Origin: Cupriavidus taiwanensis
GTDB lineage: Bacteria > Pseudomonadota > Gammaproteobacteria > Burkholderiales > Burkholderiaceae
Length of the DNA stretch: 64,000 nucleotides
Assembly (NCBI RefSeq): GCF_900250075.1
Contig: NZ_LT977070.1
Coordinates: forward strand, 3,240,380 to 3,304,379
Direction: 5' to 3'
Shown: piece by piece, positions 21,754 through 30,371 of the stretch
How the letters are laid out: each line of letters begins with the position of its first letter
Position numbering within the stretch: the first letter of the stretch is position 1
Translations under genes and position numbers: made by a program
The notes under the pieces: generated by a model
The model's database searches: none
Seen by the model: the letters and a program-made list of their open reading frames with translations, nothing else
What the model was told of the DNA's origin: nothing

Positions 21754-22257
21754 ATGCGCCGCTTCACCCATCCCGCCCTGCAGACCCCCGCCGCCAAGCC
21801 GCTCAACGACTGGCTGGACAAGGCCGGCCCGGTGTCGACGCTGCTCCAGACCGCGCGCCAGCTGTCGGTGCTGGAGGCGGAAGTACTGGCGCTGCTGCCG
21901 GCCGGCATGCGCGCCGGCCTGGCCGTGGCCGGCATCAAGCGCGACCCGTCCGACCCCAACGGCCAGGTGCTGCTGTTGCTGGCGGCTCACGGCGCGGCCG
22001 CGGCGCGGGTGCGTCAGGTCGTGCCGACGCTGCTCGGACGCCTGCAGCAGCGCGGCTCGCCGGTCACCTCGATCCGCGTGCGGGTGCAGCCCGAGGTGCA
22101 GCGCCATTCCGACTGGGAGGTGGAGCCGGTGGCACGGCCGCGCACCAGCGGGCGCATGACGCCGACCGGGCTCGCCAATCTCGACCAGCTCGCGCGCAGC
22201 CTGCCCGATTCGCCGCTGCGCGACGCGCTCAATACGCTGCTGTCCCACCACCGCTGA
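21754..22257 (+). CDS. DUF721/DciA-family protein (candidate replicative helicase loader)
   Basis: A 167-residue basic protein resembling the DUF721 family, members of which (DciA) load the replicative helicase DnaB in bacteria lacking DnaC/DnaI. The N-terminal part LNDWLDKAGPVSTLLQTARQ and the following segment ending in LLPAGMRAGLAVAGI fit the family's helical and beta core. Residues 70-115 contain the conserved LLLLAAHGAAAARVRQVVP stretch, and the C-terminal third is probably disordered. Divergent placement from secA is common for this family. Weakly conserved family, so the DciA role is an inference. Confidence 0.72.
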   Translation: MRRFTHPALQTPAAKPLNDWLDKAGPVSTLLQTARQLSVLEAEVLALLPAGMRAGLAVAGIKRDPSDPNGQVLLLLAAHGAAAARVRQVVPTLLGRLQQRGSPVTSIRVRVQPEVQRHSDWEVEPVARPRTSGRMTPTGLANLDQLARSLPDSPLRDALNTLLSHHR

Positions 22258-22279
22258 GCGCCCGCGCCGCGTTCAAAGC

Positions 22280-22318
22280 AAAAGAGCCGACCTGTGCAGG
22301 TCGGCTCTTTTGCTTTGC
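22280..22318. terminator. Bidirectional terminator between dciA and lpxC
   Basis: aaaagagccgacctg pairs with caggtcggctctttt over a 2-base TG loop: a perfect long stem with A and T runs on the two sides, serving both converging genes. Confidence 0.92.
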
Positions 22319-22326
22319 GAGGCCGT

Positions 22327-23244
22327 TCAGGCGAAGGCCGGCTGGGCTTGCGGCAGGAACGCCGCCGGGGCTTCCTCGACGCGCTCGAAGGTGACCAGCT
22401 CGTACGCTTCCTGGTCCGCCAGCAGCGCGCGCAGCAGCTGGTTGTTCAGGCCATGGCCGGACTTGTTCGCCACATAGGCGCCGATCAGCGGATGGCCGAC
22501 CACGTACAGGTCGCCGATCGCATCGAGGATCTTGTGGCGCACGAACTCGTCGCCGTAGCGCAGTTCCTCGTTGTTGAGCATGCGGTGCTCATCCAGCACG
22601 ATCGCGTTGTCCAGGCTGCCGCCGCGCGCCAGGCCCATCTCGCGCAGGGCCTCGACCTCGTGCGCGAAGCCGAAGGTGCGGGCGCGGGCGATCTCGCGCA
22701 CATAGCTGGTATCGGCGAAATCGATCGAGAAGGTCTGGCCGGTCTTGTCGACCGCCGGGTGGCGGAAGTCGATGGTGAACGACAGCTTGAAGCCGAAGAA
22801 CGGCTCCAGCCGCGCCAGCTTGTCGCCTTCGCGCACTTCCACCGGCTTCTTCACGCGGATGAAGGTCTTGGGCGCGTTCTGTTCTTCGATGCCGGCCGAC
22901 TGCAGCAAAAACACGAAGGACGCCGCGCTGCCGTCCATGATCGGGATTTCTTCGGCGTCGACGTCGACATAGAGGTTGTCGATGCCCAGGCCGGCGCAGG
23001 CGGACATCAGGTGCTCGACGGTGGAAACGCGCGCGCCATCCTTCTGCAGCACCGACGCCAGGCGCGTGTCGCCGATGGCCGACGCGGCCACGGGAATCTC
23101 GACGGCCTCGGGCAGGTCGACGCGGGTGAAGACAATGCCGGTACCCGCCGGCGCCGGTCGCAGCGTCAGCGTGACCTTGCGGCCGGAGTGCAGGCCGATG
23201 CCGACGGTCTTCACCAGGGATTTGATCGTGCGCTGTTTGAGCAT
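22327..23244 (-). CDS. lpxC: UDP-3-O-acyl-N-acetylglucosamine deacetylase
   Basis: LpxC is the zinc deacetylase that commits UDP-acyl-GlcNAc to lipid A synthesis. The 305-residue product starts [20 protein letters not shown]. It has the first zinc histidine in [16 protein letters not shown] (about 78), the [19 protein letters not shown] segment, and the second site [20 protein letters not shown] (about 240), with His and Asp ligands. In E. coli LpxC is degraded by FtsH through its C-terminal tail; here the tail ends in AQPAFA, also hydrophobic. It closes the dcw region, separated from ftsZ by the peroxiredoxin gene. Confidence 0.97.
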   Translation of the reverse strand: MLKQRTIKSLVKTVGIGLHSGRKVTLTLRPAPAGTGIVFTRVDLPEAVEIPVAASAIGDTRLASVLQKDGARVSTVEHLMSACAGLGIDNLYVDVDAEEIPIMDGSAASFVFLLQSAGIEEQNAPKTFIRVKKPVEVREGDKLARLEPFFGFKLSFTIDFRHPAVDKTGQTFSIDFADTSYVREIARARTFGFAHEVEALREMGLARGGSLDNAIVLDEHRMLNNEELRYGDEFVRHKILDAIGDLYVVGHPLIGAYVANKSGHGLNNQLLRALLADQEAYELVTFERVEEAPAAFLPQAQPAFA

Positions 23245-23257
23245 GACAGCCTCAACA

Positions 23258-23263
23258 ATTATA
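23258..23263 (-). promoter_or_regulatory. -10 box of a proximal lpxC promoter
   Basis: A perfect TATAAT on the minus strand in a very A/T-rich patch, ending 13 bases before the lpxC ATG. Initiation would leave a leader of only 6-7 bases. No good -35 is present, so a further upstream promoter may also serve. Confidence 0.45.
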
Positions 23264-23321
23264 AAAATCTATCGTGTTATTTTTTTGATTAAGGGATTTT
23301 ACCACCACATCCGGGACGCTG

Positions 23322-23344
23322 CAGCCGGCTTTTGTTTCCGGCTG
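23322..23344. terminator. Hairpin between the peroxiredoxin gene and lpxC
   Basis: cagccgg pairs with ccggctg over a 9-base loop, 55-75 bases downstream of the peroxiredoxin stop. No T run follows, so termination efficiency is doubtful. Confidence 0.4.
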
Positions 23345-23397
23345 TTAACACGCCTGTCACAAGTTACGTATTATCCACGTTTACCCGGATGACTGTG

Positions 23398-23904
23398 TCA
23401 GCCGCGCAACGCCGCCAGCACCGCCTCGGCGCTGCTGACACGGAATTCGCCCGGCGCCTCGACATCGAGCCGGGTTACCACGCCGTCCTCGACCACCATG
23501 GCGAAGCGCTTGGCCCGCACGCCCATGCCGCGTGCGCTCAGGTCCTGGTCCAGGCCAAGCGCGCGGGTCCACTCGGCGCTGCCGTCGGCCATCATGCGGA
23601 CCTTGCCGGCCACCTGCTGGTCGCGGCCCCAGGCGCCCATCACGAAGGCATCGTTGACCGAGACGCACCAGACCTCGTCCACGCCCGCCTCGCGCAGTGC
23701 CTCGGCATGCTGCACGAAGCCCGGCACATGCTTGGCCGAACACGTCGGCGTGAAGGCGCCGGGCAGGCCGAACACCACGATCTTGCGCCCGCGGACCAGG
23801 TCGGCCACCTTGAACGCATTGGGGCCGAGCGCGCAGCCGTTGCTTTCGGTCTCGAAGAATTCCTGCAGCGTGGCGTCGGGGACGCGGGAACCGACAGTGA
23901 TCAT
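23398..23904 (-). CDS. Peroxiredoxin (Prx5-type, AhpC/TSA superfamily)
   Basis: A 168-residue thiol peroxidase that reduces hydrogen peroxide and organic hydroperoxides. The peroxidatic Cys sits in PGAFTPTCSAKHVPGF (about residue 54), the PxxxTxxC signature. FFETESNGCALGPNAFKVAD and VCSVND-like VWCVSVNDAFVMGAWG are typical of the Prx5 group that uses glutathione/glutaredoxin. I chose ATG 23904; the 22 upstream codons include the Shine-Dalgarno-bearing leader. The gene stands alone between ftsZ and lpxC, a position not found in the textbook dcw cluster. A -10-like TATGAT at 24001-24006 (minus strand) suggests its own promoter. Confidence 0.9.
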   Translation of the reverse strand: MITVGSRVPDATLQEFFETESNGCALGPNAFKVADLVRGRKIVVFGLPGAFTPTCSAKHVPGFVQHAEALREAGVDEVWCVSVNDAFVMGAWGRDQQVAGKVRMMADGSAEWTRALGLDQDLSARGMGVRAKRFAMVVEDGVVTRLDVEAPGEFRVSSAEAVLAALRG

Positions 23905-24380
23905 GGCTTTCCGGTTTTCCTTGGGTGTCTGGGCGGGTCTATGAAGGATAGGACGAATGCGGGGCCGCATGGCGGCGCGTTGCCACTGGGCAACCTAACG
24001 ATCATAGGCGCCCGGCCCGCGCTGCCAAAGCCGGATCACATCCGCTTACGGTCGAACCAATATTCGGACGAATTCCGATACACCTGAAGACGCTACAAAG
24101 ACGTCCGCGCGGCGCACTTTTTGGGTGCGCCGCGCGGACGGCGATACATCCCGACCGGGAAGGCGGGAAACCAGTCCGGGGAGGCGGCCAGCGGCACGCC
24201 CGAACCCGGCAACGGGATGCGGGTGAAGTCAGTCCGGCGCAGGCGCGGCGCCGCCGGCAGCCCGGCGGTTCACGTCAGCCATGCAAGGCACGCGCGGATG
24301 GGGAGCGCACGTGCATCGCGACCAGGCGACGCGTTCCGTCAGGCGGCCGGTGGAGGCACCGATGCCGCGCCAGGCAGGCT
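23905..24380. other. Intergenic region between ftsZ and the peroxiredoxin gene
   Basis: About 475 bases. It holds a candidate peroxiredoxin promoter (-10 TATGAT, minus strand, 24001-24006), a short inverted repeat tcgga/tccga near 24064-24079 and the perfect 16-bp hairpin at 24102-24140. No supportable gene is seen. Confidence 0.6.
24102..24140. terminator. Perfect 16-bp hairpin downstream of ftsZ
   Basis: cgtccgcgcggcgcac pairs perfectly with gtgcgccgcgcggacg over a 7-base loop, about 240 bases past the ftsZ stop. On the minus strand a modest TCTTT follows. It is probably the end of the dcw transcript, though not a canonical terminator. Confidence 0.55.
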
Positions 24381-25577
24381 TCAGTCTGCCTGCTTGCGCA
24401 GGAAGGCCGGGATATCGTACGTATCCACACCCTTTTCCTGCAGCGCCGCCACGTGGGCCGATGCCGACTCACGCGAGCTGCGCCACACTGCCGGCGTATC
24501 GAGGTTGCTGTAGTCCGGCGAACTGTGCTGCGCGGCGGTGGCGGCCATGTTGGCCATCATCTGAACCGGCATGTTGTCGGTGCCGGTCTTGAGCAGCGTC
24601 ATCGGCTGTTGCTTCTTGGCCGAACGGCCCAGGCCGGTCGCGACCACGGTCACGCGCAGCGCATCGCTCATCGAATCGTCGTACACCGTACCGAAGATCA
24701 CGGTCGCATCTTCCGCGGCGTAGCTGCGGATGGTGTTCATGACTTCCTTGGTTTCCGACAGCTTCAGCGAACGGCTGGCGGTGATGTTGACCAGCACGCC
24801 GCGCGCGCCGGACAGGTCCACGCCTTCCAGCAGCGGGCTGGCCACGGCCTGCTCGGCCGCCAGGCGGGCGCGGTCGACGCCCGACACGGTGGCCGTCCCC
24901 ATCATGGCCTTGCCCTGCTCGCCCATCACCGTCTTGACGTCTTCGAAGTCGACGTTCACCAGGCCGTCAACGTTGATGATCTCGGCAATGCCGGCCACCG
25001 CGTTGTGCAGCACGTCGTCGGCGCACTGGAAGCACTTGTCCATCTCGGCGTCGTCGCCCATCACTTCGAACAGCTTCTCGTTGAGCACCACGATCAGCGA
25101 GTCGACGCTCGATTCCAGCTCGCTGGAACCGTGCTCGGCCACCTTGGCGCGGCGCGCGCCTTCGAAGTCGAACGGCTTGCTGACCACGCCCACGGTCAGG
25201 ATGCCCATCTCCTTGGCCACCTGCGCGACGATCGGCGCGGCGCCCGTGCCGGTGCCGCCGCCCATGCCGGCAGTGATGAAGACCATGTGCGCGCCGCGCA
25301 GCGCGTCGGCGATCTGCTCGCGGGCCTGATCCGCGCAACCGCGGCCGACTTCCGGCTTGGCGCCAGCGCCCAGGCCCGTATTGCCGAGTTGAAGCACGCG
25401 CGAAGCGGTGGAACGCTTGAGCGCCTGGGCGTCGGTATTCATGCAGATGAATTCAACGCCCTGGACACCGCGGCTGATCATGTGCTGCACGGCGTTACCG
25501 CCCGCGCCGCCCACGCCGACCACCTTGATGATGGTGCCGTCCATCACTTCCGTTTCGATCATGTCAAAGTCCATCAC
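24381..25577 (-). CDS. ftsZ: Cell division protein FtsZ
   Basis: FtsZ is the tubulin-like GTPase that forms the Z ring. The 398-residue protein has KVVGVGGAGGNAVQHMI near 18, the tubulin signature GGGTGTGAAP near 107 in FITAGMGGGTGTGAAPIVAQ, and the T7 loop NVDFEDVKTVM near 210. The C-terminal conserved peptide DTYDIPAFLRKQAD binds FtsA and ZipA-like partners, with a linker of about 60 residues before it. ftsZ is separated from ftsA by 176 bases containing a hairpin, unlike the tight spacing elsewhere in the cluster, so it may have an extra promoter or leader control. Confidence 0.98.
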   Translation of the reverse strand: MMDFDMIETEVMDGTIIKVVGVGGAGGNAVQHMISRGVQGVEFICMNTDAQALKRSTASRVLQLGNTGLGAGAKPEVGRGCADQAREQIADALRGAHMVFITAGMGGGTGTGAAPIVAQVAKEMGILTVGVVSKPFDFEGARRAKVAEHGSSELESSVDSLIVVLNEKLFEVMGDDAEMDKCFQCADDVLHNAVAGIAEIINVDGLVNVDFEDVKTVMGEQGKAMMGTATVSGVDRARLAAEQAVASPLLEGVDLSGARGVLVNITASRSLKLSETKEVMNTIRSYAAEDATVIFGTVYDDSMSDALRVTVVATGLGRSAKKQQPMTLLKTGTDNMPVQMMANMAATAAQHSSPDYSNLDTPAVWRSSRESASAHVAALQEKGVDTYDIPAFLRKQAD

Positions 25578-25631
25578 TGCCTCCGAGAAAAATCAGTCCC
25601 CAGACGATGCGGCCTCCCCGCCGCAACCCCT

Positions 25632-25650
25632 GGTTTCTGAACAAGAAACC
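25632..25650. promoter_or_regulatory. Inverted repeat in the ftsA-ftsZ intergenic leader
   Basis: ggtttc and gaaacc flank a 7-base spacer, next to an A-rich run. On the minus strand the T run precedes the hairpin, so it is not a terminator for ftsA. It lies about 55 bases before the ftsZ ATG and could be a leader structure or an operator. Confidence 0.4.
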
Positions 25651-25753
25651 AAAAAAAGAAAATCAGAAAACTTCCATCCGGCACGCCGGCCTGTCCGGTA
25701 GACCGCCCTGCCCGCGCGCCGTTGCATCGTTAGCGCGTCAATTTCCGCATCGA

Positions 25754-26986
25754 TCAGAAATTGCCGACAAACCATTCCTTCATGCGGGTCCACACCTGCT
25801 TGACCGACCCGCTCTGCACCGCCACCTTGCGCCCGCGCATGCGCTGCACGCGGCCTTCCAGCAGCAGGCCCATCACCGTCGCGTAGCGCGGACTCTTCAC
25901 CACCTCGTGCAGATTGCCGCGATACTCGGGCACGCCGACGCGCACGGGCTTGAGGAAAATGTCCTCACCCAGCTCGACCATGCCCGGCATCATCGCGGTC
26001 CCACCGGTGATGACCACGCCCGACGACAACAGTTCTTCATAGCCGGACTCGCGCACCACCTGGTGCACCAGCGAGTACAGCTCTTCGATGCGCGGCTCGA
26101 TCACCGCGGCCAGCGCCTGGCGGCTGAGCGTGCGCGTGCCGCGGTCGCCCACGCCGGGCACCTCGATCATGTCTTCCGGGTCGGCGATCGCCTGCTTGGC
26201 GATGCCGTACTGGATCTTGATGTCCTCGGCGTCCGGTGTCGGCGTGCGCAGCGCCATCGCGATATCGTTGGTGATCTGGTCGCCGGCGATGGGGATCACG
26301 GCGGTATGGCGGATCGCGCCTTCGCTGAAGATGGCGATGTCGGTGGTGCCGCCGCCGATGTCGACCAGCACCACGCCCAGTTCTTTCTCGTCCTCGGTCA
26401 GCACCGCCAGGCTCGACGCCAGCGGCTGCAGGATCAGGTCGTGCACTTCCAGCCCGCAGCGGCGCACGCACTTGACGATGTTCTGCGCGGCGCTGACGGC
26501 GCCGGTGACGATATGCACCTTCACTTCCAGGCGGATGCCGCTCATGCCGATGGGCTCGCGCACGTCTTCCTGGCCGTCGATGATGAATTCCTGCGTCAGG
26601 ATGTGCAGGATCTGCTGGTCGGTCGGGATATTGACCGCCTTGGCGGTCTCGATCACGCGCGCCACGTCGGTCTGCGTGACCTCCTTGTCCTTGATCGCCA
26701 CCATGCCGCTGGAATTGAAGCTGCGGATATGGCTGCCGGCAATGCCGGTGAAGACCTCCGAAATCTTGCAGTCGGCCATCAGCTCGGCCTCTTCCAGCGC
26801 CTTCTGGATCGACTGCACGGTGGCCTCGATGTTGACCACGACCCCTTTCTTCAGACCCTTGGACTCAGACTGGCCCATCCCGATCACCTCGTAGCTGCCG
26901 TCGGGGCGCAGTTCCGCCACCACGGCCGCCACCTTCGAGGTGCCGATATCGAGACCGACCAACAGGTCCTTGTATTCCTTGCTCAT
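25754..26986 (-). CDS. ftsA: Cell division protein FtsA
   Basis: FtsA is the actin-like ATPase that tethers FtsZ to the membrane and recruits later divisome proteins. The 410-residue product begins MSKEYKDLLVGLDIGTSKVA (phosphate-1 motif), has the phosphate-2 motif VLVDIGGGTTDIAIFSEG near 205 and the adenosine motif GVVITGGTAMMPGMVELGE near 330. It ends WTRMKEWFVGNF, the amphipathic membrane-targeting helix. I chose ATG 26986, which overlaps the ftsQ stop as ATGA; longer reading upstream is within ftsQ in another frame. Confidence 0.97.
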   Translation of the reverse strand: MSKEYKDLLVGLDIGTSKVAAVVAELRPDGSYEVIGMGQSESKGLKKGVVVNIEATVQSIQKALEEAELMADCKISEVFTGIAGSHIRSFNSSGMVAIKDKEVTQTDVARVIETAKAVNIPTDQQILHILTQEFIIDGQEDVREPIGMSGIRLEVKVHIVTGAVSAAQNIVKCVRRCGLEVHDLILQPLASSLAVLTEDEKELGVVLVDIGGGTTDIAIFSEGAIRHTAVIPIAGDQITNDIAMALRTPTPDAEDIKIQYGIAKQAIADPEDMIEVPGVGDRGTRTLSRQALAAVIEPRIEELYSLVHQVVRESGYEELLSSGVVITGGTAMMPGMVELGEDIFLKPVRVGVPEYRGNLHEVVKSPRYATVMGLLLEGRVQRMRGRKVAVQSGSVKQVWTRMKEWFVGNF

Positions 26987-27921
26987 CGGGTTTTCTCCGC
27001 GTTCTTGCTCTTCAGTCGCGTCGGATTGTTGTTGGATGTACCTGAAACCGTTGCGGCCGCCCCCGGCCGGGCGGCGCTGGTCGCCGCGCTCGCCGCCTTC
27101 GCCTTGGCCGCTCGCTCGGCCTTTTCGGCCCGCACCGCCGCCGCGATCTGCGCCTCGGTCAGGAAGCGCGCGTTGGCGGCACGGATGGCAAAGCCGTTGG
27201 GATAGCGCAGGTCGGCATATTCGATCTGGCTGCCCCATTGCTGCGTAACCTGCGGCCAGGCCGCGACGAAGCGGCGCACGCGCTGGTCCATCGCGGTGCG
27301 GTCCTCCTCGTTCTGCTCCCGGCCCAGCTCGACCTCCATGCCGTTGGACAGGCGCGCGCGCCAGGCGTAGCGACCGGACAGGGCCACCGCCAGCGGCTCG
27401 GCCTTGAGCGGCTTGAACCACTGGCGCATGACCTCGAGCTTCTCGATCACATCGCCTTCGCTGTCCGGCGGACCGTCCAGCGCCAGCAGCTGCGCGTCCT
27501 CTTCCGCCTCGGCGGTGTTGGCGACAAAGATCTCGCCATAGGTGTTGATCAGGCGGCCGCTGTCGGGTGCGCCCCAGGTGCCCAGCGCCTCGTGCTCCTC
27601 GACCTCGACCGCCAGGCCGTTGGGCCATTCGCGCCGCACGCTGGCGCGCCGCACCCACGGCACCGACTCGAACGCCTGGCGCGCCGCGTTGAGGTCCAGC
27701 GTGAAGAAGTTGCCGCTCAGCTTGCCCAGCGCGCTGGCGCGCACGCTCGGCGCATTCACGTGGCGCAGGGCGCCGCCGTCCATCGGGCCGATCTCCACGT
27801 GCGTGATGGCAAACACCGGCCGCTGCGCCAGCCATAGCAGGCCCGCCGCGAGCGCCATCAGCGCCACCACCGCATACAGCGTGGAGGCGATCAGGTTGAG
27901 CAGGCGTGCGTTATGCCACAT
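26983..27921 (-). CDS. ftsQ: Cell division protein FtsQ
   Basis: FtsQ is a bitopic inner-membrane protein that links cytoplasmic and periplasmic halves of the divisome with FtsB and FtsL. The 312-residue product has a short N-terminus, one membrane segment at about 9-33 (LIASTLYAVVALMALAAGLL), a POTRA domain (about 38-110: ITHVEIGPMDGGALRHVNAP) and a beta domain to about 250. A long Ala/Lys-rich tail (about 260-312) is likely disordered and is longer than in E. coli FtsQ (276 residues). It overlaps ftsA by 4 bases and starts 24 bases after ddl. Confidence 0.94.
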   Translation of the reverse strand: MWHNARLLNLIASTLYAVVALMALAAGLLWLAQRPVFAITHVEIGPMDGGALRHVNAPSVRASALGKLSGNFFTLDLNAARQAFESVPWVRRASVRREWPNGLAVEVEEHEALGTWGAPDSGRLINTYGEIFVANTAEAEEDAQLLALDGPPDSEGDVIEKLEVMRQWFKPLKAEPLAVALSGRYAWRARLSNGMEVELGREQNEEDRTAMDQRVRRFVAAWPQVTQQWGSQIEYADLRYPNGFAIRAANARFLTEAQIAAAVRAEKAERAAKAKAASAATSAARPGAAATVSGTSNNNPTRLKSKNAEKTR

Positions 27922-27945
27922 GGTCCGGTGCGGTCTCGGGTGAAG

Positions 27946-28929
27946 TTATTCGGGTTTCCAATGCTCGTTGGGATGCAGGTCCAGCGTGGCGGCGGCCACC
28001 ACCTGCAGCACGAAGTCCTCGTAGCTGATGCCGACCGCGCGCGCCGCCATCGGCACCAGTGAATGGCCGGTCATGCCGGGCGAGGTATTCATCTCGAGCA
28101 GGAAAGGCGTGCCGTCGGCGCGCAGCATCACATCGGCGCGCGCCCAGCCGCGGCAGCCCAGCACGCGGTAGGCCTGCACCGCCAGCGCCTGTACCTGCCG
28201 TTCGACTTCGGCATCCAGGCCCGACGGACACAAGTATTGGGTATCGTCAGTAAAGTACTTATTTTGATAGTCGTAGTTGGCTTCGGGCGCGACGATGCGG
28301 ATCACCGGCAGCGCTTCGGCGGTATCGCCCTCGCCCACCACCGGGCAGGTCAGTTCGGCGCCGTCGACAAAGGTCTCGGCGATGACGTCGTTGTCCAGCG
28401 CCGCGGCCTTGTCGAAGGCGGCGCGCATCTGGTTCGCGGCGGTGACCTTGGTCAGGCCGATCGACGAGCCTTCGCGCGCCGGCTTGACGATCAGCGGCAG
28501 GCCCAGGTCGGCCGCCACGGCGTCAAAGTCGGTGTCGGCATGCAGCATGGCGAAGCGCGGCGTGGCCAGGCCGTGCGTCATCCACAGGCGCTTGGTGGCC
28601 TGCTTGTCCATGGCCAGCGCCGAGGCCAGCACGCCGCTGCCGGTGTACGGCACGCCCAGTTGCTCGAGCAGGCCCTGGATGGTGCCGTCCTCGCCGTAGC
28701 GGCCGTGCAGCGCGATGAAGACGCGGTCAAAGCCGGCCGCCGCCAGTTCGGCCACGCCCTGCAGGCCGGGGTCGAAGCCGTGCGCGTCGACGCCGCGCGA
28801 CTGCAGCGCGGCCAGCACGCCGTTGCCCGACATCAGCGAGATCTCGCGCTCGGCCGAGCGACCGCCGAGCAGCACGCCGACCTTGCCCAGCGACTTGGGA
28901 TCGATATTGGGATGGGCGACGAAGCTCAT
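27946..28929 (-). CDS. ddl: D-alanine--D-alanine ligase
   Basis: Ddl joins two D-alanines for the pentapeptide of peptidoglycan precursors. The 327-residue ATP-grasp enzyme shows [20 protein letters not shown] near 17, [20 protein letters not shown] near 73, the [20 protein letters not shown]-binding loop near 145 and [20 protein letters not shown] near 270 with metal ligands. It overlaps the murC stop by 4 bases (ATGA at 28926-28929), between MurC and FtsQ as in most proteobacterial dcw clusters. It is the DdlB-type copy. Confidence 0.97.
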   Translation of the reverse strand: MSFVAHPNIDPKSLGKVGVLLGGRSAEREISLMSGNGVLAALQSRGVDAHGFDPGLQGVAELAAAGFDRVFIALHGRYGEDGTIQGLLEQLGVPYTGSGVLASALAMDKQATKRLWMTHGLATPRFAMLHADTDFDAVAADLGLPLIVKPAREGSSIGLTKVTAANQMRAAFDKAAALDNDVIAETFVDGAELTCPVVGEGDTAEALPVIRIVAPEANYDYQNKYFTDDTQYLCPSGLDAEVERQVQALAVQAYRVLGCRGWARADVMLRADGTPFLLEMNTSPGMTGHSLVPMAARAVGISYEDFVLQVVAAATLDLHPNEHWKPE

Positions 28930-30350
28930 GCCTGGCTCCCTTGCAGCGGTTGCTGGTGCGACACCAGTTGGCCGGGCACACCGCCGATCGAGCCCGCGCC
29001 CATGGTCACGACCACATCGCCGGGCCGTACGGCATTCAGGATGGCCTGCGGCATCTCTTCCATCTGCTCCACGAAAACGGGTTCGACCTTGCCGGCCACG
29101 CGCAGCGCGCGGGTCAGCGCACGGCCGTCGGCGGCGACGATCGGGGTCTCCCCGGCGGCATAGACCTCGGACAGCAGCAGGGCATCGACCGTGCCCAGCA
29201 CCTTGACGAAGTCTTCAAAGCAATCGCGCGTCCGGGTAAAGCGATGCGGCTGGAACGCCAGCACCAGGCGGCGCCCGGGGAAGGCGCCGCGCGCGGCGGC
29301 CAGCGTGGCGGCCATTTCCACCGGGTGGTGGCCGTAGTCGTCCACCAGCGTGAAGGTGCCGGCGCCGTCCGGCGTAGCCACCTCGCCGTAGCGCTGGAAG
29401 CGGCGGCCGACGCCATGGAACTCGCGCAGCGCCTTGACGATGGCGGCGTCGGGCACCTCCAGCTCGGTGGCGATGGCGATTGCCGCCAGCGCGTTCTGCA
29501 CGTTGTGCATGCCGGGCAGGTTCAGCACGATCTCCAGCGGCGGCTCGGCGTGCTGGTTCAGCTGGCGCAGCACGGTGAAGTGCATCTGGCCGTCGACCGC
29601 GCGCGCATCGACGGCGCGGATCTGCGCGTCTTCGGCAAAGCCGTAGCGCACCACCGGCTTGGACACGAACGGCAGGATCTCGCGCACGTTCGGGTCGTCC
29701 ACGCACAGCACCGCGATGCCGTAGAACGGCAGCCGCTGGGTGAATTCGATGAACGCCTGCTTGAGCCGGGCGAAGTCGTGCCCGTAGGTGTCCATGTGGT
29801 CGGCATCGATATTGGTGATGACCTCGATGACCGGGAACAGGTTCAGGAACGACGCATCGGATTCGTCGGCCTCGGCCACGATGAAATCGCCGGTGCCCAG
29901 GCGCGCGTTGGCGCCGGCCGAGTTCAGCCGGCCGCCGATGACGAAGGTCGGATCCAGGCCGCCTTCGGCCAGCACCGATGCCACCAGGCTGGTGGTGGTG
30001 GTCTTGCCGTGCGTGCCGGCGATGGCCACGCCCTGCTTCAGCCGCATCAGCTCGGCCAGCATCACCGCGCGCGGCACCACCGGGATGCGCTGGCTGCGTG
30101 CGGCCAGCACTTCGGGGTTGTCGCCGCTGACCGCGGTCGACACCACCACCGCGTTGGCGCCGCTCACGTTCGCGGCGTCATGGCCATGCATGACGGTGGC
30201 GCCAAGCGACGCCAGGCGCCGCGTGGCGGCATTGTTGCCCACGTCCGAGCCCGAGACCTTGTATCCCAGGTTCAGCAGGACCTCGGCGATGCCGCTCATG
30301 CCGGCGCCGCCGATGCCCACGAAGTGGATGTTCTTGACGATATGCTTCAT
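28926..30350 (-). CDS. murC: UDP-N-acetylmuramate--L-alanine ligase
   Basis: MurC adds the first peptide residue, L-Ala, to UDP-MurNAc. The 474-residue ligase begins [20 protein letters not shown] with the UDP-binding Rossmann motif. It then has the ATP-binding P-loop [16 protein letters not shown] near 120, the [20 protein letters not shown] segment and [15 protein letters not shown] near 195. The C-terminal domain shows [20 protein letters not shown] and FQPHRFTRT. All are typical. It lies 21 bases after murG and overlaps ddl by 4 bases. Confidence 0.97.
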   Translation of the reverse strand: MKHIVKNIHFVGIGGAGMSGIAEVLLNLGYKVSGSDVGNNAATRRLASLGATVMHGHDAANVSGANAVVVSTAVSGDNPEVLAARSQRIPVVPRAVMLAELMRLKQGVAIAGTHGKTTTTSLVASVLAEGGLDPTFVIGGRLNSAGANARLGTGDFIVAEADESDASFLNLFPVIEVITNIDADHMDTYGHDFARLKQAFIEFTQRLPFYGIAVLCVDDPNVREILPFVSKPVVRYGFAEDAQIRAVDARAVDGQMHFTVLRQLNQHAEPPLEIVLNLPGMHNVQNALAAIAIATELEVPDAAIVKALREFHGVGRRFQRYGEVATPDGAGTFTLVDDYGHHPVEMAATLAAARGAFPGRRLVLAFQPHRFTRTRDCFEDFVKVLGTVDALLLSEVYAAGETPIVAADGRALTRALRVAGKVEPVFVEQMEEMPQAILNAVRPGDVVVTMGAGSIGGVPGQLVSHQQPLQGSQA

Positions 30351-30371
30351 TGGATTGCTGCTTCGCTCACT

